DNA of 64,000 nucleotides from Paractinoplanes ferrugineus (GTDB taxonomy: Bacteria > Actinomycetota > Actinomycetes > Mycobacteriales > Micromonosporaceae), in NCBI RefSeq assembly GCF_016862195.1, contig NZ_BOMM01000044.1, positions 1 to 64,000 of the forward strand, written 5' to 3'. Positions 54,391 through 62,460 of the stretch are shown here, piece by piece (the first letter of the stretch is position 1; every line of letters starts with the position of its first letter). Made by a program: the position numbers and the translations under genes. The notes below the pieces were generated by a model, which worked only from the letters and a program-made list of their open reading frames with translations, was not told the DNA's origin and ran no database searches.

Positions 54391-55683
54391 GTGCCGGCGC
54401 CCCGCCTCCTGGCCCGCGTGCCCGCCAAGGTGCGGCAGGACTACCTCGCCACGTTCCTCGCCCACTGGCTGACGCTCGCCTCCGGCCTGCTGCTGTTCCA
54501 CCTCGTCGCGGTCCGCGCCGGGGTGCTCGGCTTCGCCTACTACCAGATCGCCCGCGGCGTCGTCTCCACCGTGCAGCCGCTCGCGCTGTTCGGACTGGCC
54601 CAGGCACTGCACCGATACCTCCCCCGGGCCGGCCGGCGGGTCGGCCTGCTGGCCCGCCAGGCGTTCCTGCTCGAGGTCGCCACCCTCAACGTGCTCGGTC
54701 TGCTCACCATCGCGCTCGCCGACGACATCGGCCGGCTGTTCCGCATCGGCGGCGGTGCCGAGGTGCGCGCCGTGCTGGTGATGACCGCCGGGAACTGCCT
54801 GCTCACCGCGGCGGTGGCGGCCCTGCGCGGCACCGGCCGGGCCGGCCGCTCGAACCTCGCCTCGCTGGCCGGCTACGGCCTCGTGCCGATCCTCGCCTTC
54901 GCCGTCACCACCCGCATCGACGTCTTCCTCATCGTGCAGGGCGCGGCCATGGCCGCCCTGGCCTGGTGGGTCGTCGGGATGGCCGGCGACCCGGTCGGGA
55001 CCAACCCCCGGCCCGCGCCGCCCCTGCGCGTGCTGGTCCGCTACGGCCTGCGCCGTACGCCCGGCGACATCGCGCTGCCGGGGCTGTTCGCCTTCCCGAC
55101 GTTCTTCGTGGCGAGCACGTCACCCAGCCCCGCCGACGTCGGCTACATCGGCTTCGCCGGATCGGCGATCACGCTGATCTGCTCGCTCTTCGGCATGCTC
55201 TCGCCGGTCCTGCTGCCCCGTCTCAGCGGCCACGCCGACGCCACCGCCGCGGCCGGGCGCGGGTTCGGCGCCGAACTGGCCCGCGGGCTACGACTGCTGC
55301 CGTTCGCCGCGGCCGGCGTGGCGGCGGTGATCAGCCTGGTGTTCGTGGTCGCGGCCACCCCGGTGCTGCGCTCGTTCCTCGGCGCCTCGTTCGTCGGCGG
55401 CGAGGACGTCGTGCGCTTCGGGGTGCCGGTGTCCATCCCGCTCGCCATGTTCTACGCGGCGCGGCCCACCATCGACGCGCTGCGGGAGGCGCCGGTGACC
55501 GCCGGGCTGCTCGTCGGCTGCCTGGCCGCCGAGGTCCTGTGCACCCTGGGCGCGTCCCTGGTGCTGCCGGCCCTGCCGGCCGCGCTCGTCGGCTTCTGGG
55601 TGGCGGCCCTGCTGCTCGCCGGGTCCTCCTACGTCACGCTGCTGTACGCGTTCCCGACCACGGCCCGGAAGTCGCAACCGTGA
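54391..55683 (+). CDS. Wzx-like polysaccharide flippase
   Basis: 430 aa from the GTG at 54391, four bases after the previous stop. About twelve hydrophobic segments spread evenly over the chain fit the MATE-like MVF superfamily. Charged loops such as GLAQALHRYLPRAGRRVG and the mid-protein YGLRRTPGDIALPGLF are typical of polysaccharide exporters. It would flip the undecaprenyl-linked repeat unit outward. Its stop overlaps the polymerase start (GTGA). Confidence 0.85.
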   Translation: MPAPRLLARVPAKVRQDYLATFLAHWLTLASGLLLFHLVAVRAGVLGFAYYQIARGVVSTVQPLALFGLAQALHRYLPRAGRRVGLLARQAFLLEVATLNVLGLLTIALADDIGRLFRIGGGAEVRAVLVMTAGNCLLTAAVAALRGTGRAGRSNLASLAGYGLVPILAFAVTTRIDVFLIVQGAAMAALAWWVVGMAGDPVGTNPRPAPPLRVLVRYGLRRTPGDIALPGLFAFPTFFVASTSPSPADVGYIGFAGSAITLICSLFGMLSPVLLPRLSGHADATAAAGRGFGAELARGLRLLPFAAAGVAAVISLVFVVAATPVLRSFLGASFVGGEDVVRFGVPVSIPLAMFYAARPTIDALREAPVTAGLLVGCLAAEVLCTLGASLVLPALPAALVGFWVAALLLAGSSYVTLLYAFPTTARKSQP

Positions 55684-56918
55684 TCGACCGGCCGCGGCCC
55701 AGCCCGATCATCGTCACGGCCGCCTTCGTCGCCACCCTGGCCGGGCACTTCACCCTCACCCGGATCGGCCTGTCGGTGCCGGTCCTCAACGACGTACGCG
55801 TGCTGTTCTTCTCCGCCGTCCTGATGGCGTTCGCCCTGGAGATCCACCACGCCGGCTTCCACCCGCTGCACACCGACTCGGCCCGGCGCACCCTGCAGCC
55901 CGTCCTCCTGCTGTTCGGCTACCAGCTGATGTCGGCCGCGTGGGCGCCGCCCAACGCGGTCATCAACGACGTGATGGGTGACCTGATCGCGATGGTCGTG
56001 CTGGTCGTCGTCTACACCGCCCTCGCCGAATGGGACCGCGACCGCGTCGTGGTCGTCACCATGTACCTCCAGTACGCCGCTGCCTGGCTGTACTTCGTCT
56101 ACTCGGCGTCCGGGCACGGTCGCACGGCGGCCGGCCGGTGGGCGGCCTTCGGCGGCGGACCCAACGTCTACGTACGCGTCGAGGTGCTCGGCATGATCGC
56201 GGCGGCGTACTTCTACTTCCGCAGCGGCGGCAAGTTCGCCTGGCTGGCCGCCGCACCGCTGTTCCTGGTCGGCGCGATCGCCTCGGGCTCCCGGGGCGGC
56301 CTGGTCGCGCTCGGCATCATCGTGGTGCCGGCGTTTCCCAGCCTGGTCCGGTTCATGCGGCGGCACGGCGCGCTCAAGCCGCTGTCCACGCTGCCGATGG
56401 TCGGCGCCGTGGTCTGGCTGCTGTTCGGCGACCAGATCATGCTGCTGATCAACAACCGTTACCTGGCCACCACCCTGCAACAGCGGCACACCTCGGACCG
56501 GGACGTGCTCTACGAGAAGGGCTTCTGGTTGTTCGTCGAGAGTCCGGTCTTCGGCGTCGGCGTGCACGGCTTCTACGCCATCACCAATCTCGGGCCGGGC
56601 GAGAAGTACGTGCACAACCTGCCCCTGGCGGTCGCGGCCGAGGGCGGGGCGGTGGGCGTACTCCTGCTGCTCCTGGCGTTCTGGTCGATCCGCGCGGAAT
56701 ACGCCCGGACCCCCAAGCCGGAGCGGTCCCGGCCGGCCCGGGCCGCCGCCTACTGCGCGATCTACATCCTCGGCGCGAGCCTGTTCTCCGGCGACTACTA
56801 CGACCACCGGCTGATGTGGATCTTCTTCCTGCTCGCCACGGTCAGCCCCGCAGGTAGGCGAGGACCGCCCGCACCCGCCGGTGATCCTCGCCGTCCGGGG
56901 GCAGGTCGAGCTTGGTGA
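55680..56918 (+). CDS. Wzy/O-antigen ligase-like polymerase
   Basis: 412 aa from the GTG overlapping the flippase stop. There are about ten helices with a large loop near the C-terminus containing SPVFGVGVHGFYAI and YVHNLPLAVAAEGGAVG, the family's Wzy_C-type region with a conserved His. It polymerises or transfers lipid-linked repeat units outside the membrane. The last 77 bp overlap the convergent response regulator, so the final residues (AGRRGPPAPAGDP...) are poorly constrained. Confidence 0.85.
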   Translation: MIDRPRPSPIIVTAAFVATLAGHFTLTRIGLSVPVLNDVRVLFFSAVLMAFALEIHHAGFHPLHTDSARRTLQPVLLLFGYQLMSAAWAPPNAVINDVMGDLIAMVVLVVVYTALAEWDRDRVVVVTMYLQYAAAWLYFVYSASGHGRTAAGRWAAFGGGPNVYVRVEVLGMIAAAYFYFRSGGKFAWLAAAPLFLVGAIASGSRGGLVALGIIVVPAFPSLVRFMRRHGALKPLSTLPMVGAVVWLLFGDQIMLLINNRYLATTLQQRHTSDRDVLYEKGFWLFVESPVFGVGVHGFYAITNLGPGEKYVHNLPLAVAAEGGAVGVLLLLLAFWSIRAEYARTPKPERSRPARAAAYCAIYILGASLFSGDYYDHRLMWIFFLLATVSPAGRRGPPAPAGDPRRPGAGRAW

Positions 56919-57483
56919 GCACGCTGCCGATGTGCTTGGCCACCGCTGCCTCGCTCACCACCAGCGAGCGGGCGATCGCCGTGTTCGAGCGGCCCTCCGC
57001 CATCAGCGCGAGCACCTCCCGCTCCCGCGCGGTCAGCAGGCTCAGCGGATCCTTGCGCCGGCCCAGCAGCTGGCGGACCACCTCCGGATCCACCACCGTG
57101 CGCCCCCGCCCGACCGCCTCGAGCGCGCCGACGAACTCGGTCACGTCGCCGACCCGGTCCTTCAGCAGATAGCCGATGCCGGCCTCCTTGCCGGAGTCGA
57201 GCAGCTCGGCCGCGTAGGTGGGCGCCACGAACTGGCTGAGCACCACCACCGGCAGGGCCGGATCGGTGGCGCGCAACGCGATCGCCGCCCGCAGGCCCTC
57301 GTCGCTGAACCCGGGCGGCATCCGCACGTCGGTCACCACGATGTCGGGGCGGTGCTCGGCAACCGCCCGAAGCAGCGCCTGCGCGTCACCCACGGCCGCG
57401 ACCACGTCATGGCCGAACCGCCGCAGCAGACCCGCGACACCCTCCCGGACGAGGATGCCGTCCTCGGCGATCACGACCCGCAA
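56842..57483 (-). CDS. NarL/LuxR-type response regulator
   Basis: 213 aa from a TTG at 57483 with a strong GGAGGGGAG site. Its receiver domain carries acidic residues EDG (7-9), phosphorylation site Asp52 (VVTDVRMPP) and Lys in GYLLKDRV. The LuxR helix-turn-helix (LTAREREVLALMAEGRSNTAIARSL) is C-terminal. Its likely partner is the HisKA_3 kinase at 60346, two genes away on the same strand. The 3' end lies inside the polysaccharide polymerase gene, an unusual convergent overlap. Confidence 0.92.
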   Translation of the reverse strand: MRVVIAEDGILVREGVAGLLRRFGHDVVAAVGDAQALLRAVAEHRPDIVVTDVRMPPGFSDEGLRAAIALRATDPALPVVVLSQFVAPTYAAELLDSGKEAGIGYLLKDRVGDVTEFVGALEAVGRGRTVVDPEVVRQLLGRRKDPLSLLTAREREVLALMAEGRSNTAIARSLVVSEAAVAKHIGSVLTKLDLPPDGEDHRRVRAVLAYLRG

Positions 57484-57547
57484 CGCGCGCTCCCCTCCTC
57501 GGATGCCCCGTCAAGCTACCGGCCCGGACGATTGACCGCGGCCCGGC

Positions 57548-57557
57548 GGGGTACGCG
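57548..57557 (+). promoter_or_regulatory. GGGGTACGCG box before the DUF6582-like gene
   Basis: GGGGTACGCG ends seven bases before the ATG at 57564. It contains GGGTAC, resembling the -10 of actinobacterial stress-sigma (SigB-type) promoters. If so, the transcript would be almost leaderless, which agrees with the absence of any ribosome site there. Confidence 0.4.
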
Positions 57558-57563
57558 CCGCAC

Positions 57564-57827
57564 ATGGCCACGAAGAAGCAGACCTCGAACGAACTCGACG
57601 CCGACGAGCGCAGCGCCATGCCGGACAGCGCCTTCGCGTTTCCCCGGCTACGCAAGGAGCCGCTCAGCGACGCCCGCCACGTACGGAACGCGATCGCCCG
57701 CTTCGACCAGGTCAAGGACGTCTCCGACACCGAGCGGGACGAGGCCTTCCGGCGGATCGAGAAGGCGGCGGCCAAGTTCGGCGTCGAGATGACCGAGACG
57801 AGCTGGCACGAACTTGGCAAGCCCTGA
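57564..57827 (+). CDS. small conserved protein, DUF6582-like
   Basis: 87 aa. It is hydrophilic and helical, with a conserved-looking SAMPDSAFAFPRLRKEPLSDARHVRNAIARFDQV core resembling proteins annotated DUF6582 and phage-prohead-associated proteins of unknown function. No ribosome site is seen, and a GGGTAC box lies just upstream, so it may be leaderless. It lies between the response regulator and the catalase. The shared upstream box suggests it belongs to the same stress response as the catalase. Confidence 0.75.
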   Translation: MATKKQTSNELDADERSAMPDSAFAFPRLRKEPLSDARHVRNAIARFDQVKDVSDTERDEAFRRIEKAAAKFGVEMTETSWHELGKP

Positions 57828-57882
57828 GCCTTCCGGACGCGGCCGGCTCCACGAAAGGGACGAAATACTCGATTGATCTACC

Positions 57883-57910
57883 GTTAGTGACGCCCGAACC
57901 GGGGTACGCG
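57883..57910 (+). promoter_or_regulatory. stress-type promoter candidate before the catalase gene
   Basis: GTTA (57883-57886), then 15 bases, then GGGTAC (57902-57907) inside GGGGTACGCG. This approximates the GTTT-N14-16-GGGTAT pattern of SigB-like stress promoters. It lies about 40 bp before the catalase ATG at 57945. Confidence 0.45.
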
Positions 57911-57944
57911 GTCCACCACTGCCGACATGATGGAGGACACCCAG

Positions 57945-60212
57945 ATGGACAGCTCCAAGCCGGGGCGCGTGCTCAAGGACGTCGTCGAGGCGGCGGCGGC
58001 GAAGGTTGCCGACGCGCGGCCCGATCAAGTTCCAGGATCCCCGGGCAGCGGTGTTCCCTCGCTGGCGGAGCCGACCACCCCGCAGGACCCGCTGCCGCCG
58101 AAAAGCGAGCAGGGCACCCCCGACACGCGTACGCCCACGGGTGCCCCCACCGACGTCCCGCCGACCGCCAAGGGTCAGCAGGGCGCGTTCCTGACCACCG
58201 CCAACGGCGCGCGGCTGCGGGACACCGACCACTCGCTGAAGGCCGGCCCGCGCGGCCCGATCCTGCTGCAGGACCACCACTTCCGCGAGAAGATCACGCA
58301 CTTCGACCACGAACGGATCCCCGAGCGGGTCGTGCACGCCCGCGGCACCGGCGCGCACGGCACGTTCACCGGTTACGGCACCGCCGAGGGCGTGAGCCGG
58401 GCCGGGTTCCTCGCCAAGGGCAAGGAGACCCAGGTCTTCGTCCGGTTCTCGACCGTGCTCGGCTCGCGCGGCTCGGCCGACACAGTCCGTGACACCCGCG
58501 GCTTCGCCACCAAGTTCTACACCGACGAGGGCACGTTCGACCTGGTCGGCAACAACATTCCGGTGTTCTTCATCCAGGACGCGATCAAGTTCCCGGACGT
58601 CATCCACGCCGGCAAGCCGCACCCGGACCGCGAGATCCCGCAGGCGCAGAGCGCACACGACACGTTCTGGGACTTCGTCTCGTTGCACACCGAGGCCCAG
58701 CACCACACGATCTGGAACATGTCGGACCGAGGCATCCCGCGTTCGTACCGCACCATGGAGGGCTTCGGCGTCCACACCTTCCGCCTGGTCAACGAGGCCG
58801 GCGAGACGGCGCTGGCGAAGTTCCACTGGAAGCCCAAGCTCGGCGTGCACTCCCTCGAATGGGAGGAGGCGCAGATCGCCGCGGGTGTCGACCCCGACTT
58901 CCACCGCCGTGACCTCTACGACGCCATCGAGGCCGGCGCCTACCCCGAGTGGGAACTGGGCCTGCAGGTCTTCCCGGACACCCCGGACGAGACGTTCGCC
59001 GGCATCGACCTGCTCGACCCCACCAAGATCGTGCCCGAGGAGCTGGCCCCGGTTCAGGCCGTCGGCAAGCTGGTCCTGAACCGGACCCCCACCAACTTCT
59101 TCGCCGAGACCGAGCAGGTCGCCTTCCACCTGGGCAACCTGGTCCCCGGCATCGACGTCACCAACGACCCGCTGCTGCAGGGCCGGCTGTTCTCCTACCT
59201 GGACACCCAGTTGACCCGGCTGGCCGGCCCGAACTTCTCGCAGATCCCGATCAACCGCCCGCACGCGCCGGTCAACGACATGCTCCGGGACGGCTTCCAC
59301 CAGCAGGCCGTGCACGCCGGCGTGGCCCCGTACCGCCCGAACTCCCTGGACGGCGGCAACCCGTTCGAGGCCGACGACGCCTCGCACGCGTTCCTCGACG
59401 TCCCGGTGGTGGTGGCGGCCGCGCCCAAGATCCGCGAGAACCCGGCCTCCTTCGACGACCACTACAGCCAGGTGCGCCTGTTCTGGCAGAGCATGACCCC
59501 GGTCGAGAAGGAACACATCATCCGGGCGTACACCTTCGAGCTGGGCAAGTGCTACGAGCAGGTGATCAAGGAACGCCAGCTCCAGTGCCTGGCCAACATC
59601 GACCCCGTGCTGTGTTCGGAGGTGGCGACCGGCCTGGGCCTGCCCGCCCCGTCCCCGACCCAGCCGCTGGCCGAGGTCGAGCCGAGCGCCGCTCTCTCCC
59701 AGGTGGGCCAGCTGTGGCCGGCCGATGGCCGCGTCATCGGCATCGTGGTCGACGCCGAGGCCCCCGACCCGGACGTGGACGAGGTCCGCACCGCCATCTT
59801 CGCCGCCGGCATGCTGCCCCTGGTGATCGCCGCCCACGGCGGCAAGGTGGACGGCCTCGACGTCCAGCGCACGTTCGCCACCGCCCGCTCGGTGGAGTTC
59901 GACGCCCTGCTCATCGCCGGCGCTCCCGCCCCGGCGCCGGACGCCCTCCCGGCCCGGGACGCGAAGGCCGGCTCCGGCAGCGGCCCGGCTTCCCTGGTCG
60001 ACCCGCGGGTGCTCCTGCTGATCGAAGAGAGCTGGCGGCACGCCAAGGCGATCTGCGCGTGGGGCTCCGGCGCGGCCGTCCTGGACGCGGCCGGCGTCGT
60101 CGGAACCCCGGGCGTGCTGTCCGAGAACTCCGGCGAGGCCGCCCTGGCCGCCCTCCAGCAGCTGCTCCCGGCGCACCGCGTCTGGGAACGGTTCCCGGCC
60201 ACGGTCAGCTGA
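57945..60212 (+). CDS. katE: large-subunit catalase, HPII type
   Basis: 755 aa from the ATG at 57945, chosen over 57927 because GGAGG sits upstream at a proper distance. The length matches E. coli HPII. Key features are the distal His in ERVVHARGTGAHGTF, Asn in LVGNNIPVFFIQD and the proximal Tyr in RLFSYLDTQLTRL. The C-terminal 150 residues form the flavodoxin-like DJ-1/GATase-type domain seen only in large catalases. It converts hydrogen peroxide to water and oxygen in the cytoplasm. The first 75 residues are a Pro-rich extension. An upstream GGGTAC box suggests general-stress control. Confidence 0.96.
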   Translation: MDSSKPGRVLKDVVEAAAAKVADARPDQVPGSPGSGVPSLAEPTTPQDPLPPKSEQGTPDTRTPTGAPTDVPPTAKGQQGAFLTTANGARLRDTDHSLKAGPRGPILLQDHHFREKITHFDHERIPERVVHARGTGAHGTFTGYGTAEGVSRAGFLAKGKETQVFVRFSTVLGSRGSADTVRDTRGFATKFYTDEGTFDLVGNNIPVFFIQDAIKFPDVIHAGKPHPDREIPQAQSAHDTFWDFVSLHTEAQHHTIWNMSDRGIPRSYRTMEGFGVHTFRLVNEAGETALAKFHWKPKLGVHSLEWEEAQIAAGVDPDFHRRDLYDAIEAGAYPEWELGLQVFPDTPDETFAGIDLLDPTKIVPEELAPVQAVGKLVLNRTPTNFFAETEQVAFHLGNLVPGIDVTNDPLLQGRLFSYLDTQLTRLAGPNFSQIPINRPHAPVNDMLRDGFHQQAVHAGVAPYRPNSLDGGNPFEADDASHAFLDVPVVVAAAPKIRENPASFDDHYSQVRLFWQSMTPVEKEHIIRAYTFELGKCYEQVIKERQLQCLANIDPVLCSEVATGLGLPAPSPTQPLAEVEPSAALSQVGQLWPADGRVIGIVVDAEAPDPDVDEVRTAIFAAGMLPLVIAAHGGKVDGLDVQRTFATARSVEFDALLIAGAPAPAPDALPARDAKAGSGSGPASLVDPRVLLLIEESWRHAKAICAWGSGAAVLDAAGVVGTPGVLSENSGEAALAALQQLLPAHRVWERFPATVS

Positions 60213-60345
60213 CCCGCTCCGGCCCGCCCGCGCTCGTCACCCCGCACGCTCGTCACCCGCCGCCTCCGCGCTCGTCACCCGCCGCCCCGGCGGGTGGCGA
60301 GCGCTTCATTTCCCTGCGGGCGAAGCTCCGGTGCGGGCCCGGGGG

Positions 60346-61584
60346 TCAGGGCGGCACGGGAATCTCCACTCGCAGCAGTGTGGGACCGCCCGGCGGGCTG
60401 GACAGGGCCACCGCGCCGTCGACCGCGGCAACCCGGTCGGCGAGTCCGATCAAGCCCGACCCCCGCGACGGATCCGCGCCGCCCCGCCCGTCGTCCCGAA
60501 CCTCGAGGACGATGCGGCCGGCCACCACCTCGGCGCTGACCACGGCACGCTGGGCCGAACTGTGCTTGGCCACGTTGGTCAGTGCCTCGGTGACGACGAA
60601 ATAGGCCGTTACCTCGACCTGCGACGGCAGCCGGCCGGACAGGCGGACGCACACCTCGACCGGCAGCGGGGCGGCCGCCGCGACCTCGTTCACCGCCGCC
60701 GCCAGGCCCCTGTCGGTAAGCACCTTCGGATGGACCCCGCGGATCAGCTCGCGCACCTCGGTCAGGGCCTGCTTGGCCAGCTCATGGGCGTGCGACACCT
60801 GCTCGGAGGCCGCCGAGCCGGCCGGCAGCTCCAGGCGGGCCAGGCCGAGCTGGATGGTCAGCGCGACGAGCCGCTGCTGGGCACCGTCGTGCAGGTCGCG
60901 CTCGATGCGCCGCCGTTCCAGCTCGAACGCGTCGACCAGGCGCGCCCGGGACTGGGTCACCTCGACCAGCTTGGCGTCGGCGTCATGGACCCGCGGCGCC
61001 AGGATCGCCCGCGCCATGGCCGCCCGCGCCCCCGCCCAGGCGGTCACCGGGTAGGCCGCGACGATCGCCAGCGGCACCCCCACCAGGGCCATCGGCAGCG
61101 TCCGGGACAACGGCTCGTCGTCGATGTAGATCGGGCCGGCGAGAAACATCAGGGGCAGGTAGACAGCGGCGGCGACCACGACCGCGTCCATCCAGCACAG
61201 CATCAGCGCCGACAGCATCGTGTAACCCAGCTCGCGCCACGTCGCCTGCTCCCGCAACCGCAGCGTCACCCACGCCCGGACGCCCGCGTGCGGGGCCGGC
61301 CGGTGCGGGTCGGGCAGCGCGACCTGGTCGACCAGACGCATGCGCCGCCGCTCGAGCCGGCCGACCGCCACCCCGGACAGCGCGGTGGCCACATAGCCGG
61401 CGATGCCGATCACCACCACCGACAGCACGAGGCCCGCGACCAGCAGCCCCAGGACGGCGAGGAACGTCGCGATCCCCAGCATCGCTCCGCCGGCCAGGTA
61501 GGCCAGGGACCGCCAGGGCCAGGCCGACCGCAGGAACTCCGTCGGCCGCATCGTGAGCGCTTCGAGCGCGTTGCGAACCGGCAT
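60346..61584 (-). CDS. HisKA_3 sensor histidine kinase
   Basis: 412 aa from the ATG at 61584; an ATG at 61551 is also possible, and neither has a clear ribosome site. About five hydrophobic segments lie in residues 20-190. The dimerisation helix has ERRRIERDLHDGAQQRL with the phosphoacceptor His. The ATPase domain has NVAKHSSA (N box), RDDGRGGA (G1) and GSGLIGLADRV (G2). It belongs to the NarL-type two-component group and is the best candidate partner of the regulator at 56842. It is divergent from the ABC/FtsX genes, so it may control that exporter. Confidence 0.92.
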   Translation of the reverse strand: MPVRNALEALTMRPTEFLRSAWPWRSLAYLAGGAMLGIATFLAVLGLLVAGLVLSVVVIGIAGYVATALSGVAVGRLERRRMRLVDQVALPDPHRPAPHAGVRAWVTLRLREQATWRELGYTMLSALMLCWMDAVVVAAAVYLPLMFLAGPIYIDDEPLSRTLPMALVGVPLAIVAAYPVTAWAGARAAMARAILAPRVHDADAKLVEVTQSRARLVDAFELERRRIERDLHDGAQQRLVALTIQLGLARLELPAGSAASEQVSHAHELAKQALTEVRELIRGVHPKVLTDRGLAAAVNEVAAAAPLPVEVCVRLSGRLPSQVEVTAYFVVTEALTNVAKHSSAQRAVVSAEVVAGRIVLEVRDDGRGGADPSRGSGLIGLADRVAAVDGAVALSSPPGGPTLLRVEIPVPP

Positions 61585-61692
61585 GGGGCGACGCTACCGG
61601 TGGCGGACTCGTTTGTCGGTAGTGCTGGATATACCTCGGAACTACATCCAGCTCTACTGTGCCCACTGCTCCGGACCGGTTAGCTGATCGCC

Positions 61693-62460
61693 ATGACAAC
61701 GGCGAACAATCCACCGGCCGTCGAGCTGCGGGGTGTCACCAAGACCTACGGTTCGGGCGAGCGCACCGTGACCGCGCTCGACGATCTCGACCTGATCTTC
61801 CCCGCGGGCACGTTCACCGCGGTGATGGGGCCGTCCGGCTCCGGCAAGTCGACTCTGCTGCACTGCGCGGCCGGCCTCGACCGGGCCACCGGCGGCGAGG
61901 TGATCATCGACGGCACGCCTGTGGCCGGCTTGTCCGAGCGGGTGCTGACCAGGCTGCGCCGCGAGCGGGTGGGGTTCGTCTTCCAGGCGTTCAACCTGGT
62001 CGCGGCGTTGACCGCGGCGCAGAATGTCGCGCTGCCGCTGCGGCTGGCCGGTCGCAAGCCGGCGGCCGGCGAGGTCACCGCGATGCTCGGCGAGGTGGGT
62101 CTGGCCAAGCGCGCCGACCATCGGCCCAGCGAGCTGTCCGGCGGTCAGCAGCAGCGGGTGGCGATCGCGCGGGCCCTGGTCACCCGCCCCGCGGTGCTGT
62201 TCGCCGACGAACCGACCGGGGCGCTCGACGCGGCGTCCGGCCGCGAGGTGCTGCGGCTGCTGCGCGCGTCGGTCGACCGGCACGGCCAGACCGTCGTGAT
62301 GGTCACTCACGACCCGTTCGCGGCCGCGCACGCCGACCGGGTGCTGTTCCTGGCCGACGGCCGGGTGGTCGACTTCCTGACCGGGCCGTGCGGAGCGCAG
62401 GAGATCGCGCTCCGCACGGCCCGCCTCGAGGAGGGCCGCCCGGCGGAGGTGCTGTCGTGA
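61693..62460 (+). CDS. ABC transporter ATP-binding protein, MacB/LolD type
   Basis: 255 aa. GPSGSGKST (Walker A), FQAFNLVAALTAAQNV (Q-loop), LSGGQQQRVAIARAL (signature), VLFADEPTGALD (Walker B) and VTHDPFAA (switch) are all intact. The sequence ESS/ALD pattern is that of ATPases paired with FtsX-like permeases. It powers export of antibiotics, peptides or lipoproteins. Its stop overlaps the permease start (GTGA). Confidence 0.93.
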   Translation: MTTANNPPAVELRGVTKTYGSGERTVTALDDLDLIFPAGTFTAVMGPSGSGKSTLLHCAAGLDRATGGEVIIDGTPVAGLSERVLTRLRRERVGFVFQAFNLVAALTAAQNVALPLRLAGRKPAAGEVTAMLGEVGLAKRADHRPSELSGGQQQRVAIARALVTRPAVLFADEPTGALDAASGREVLRLLRASVDRHGQTVVMVTHDPFAAAHADRVLFLADGRVVDFLTGPCGAQEIALRTARLEEGRPAEVLS

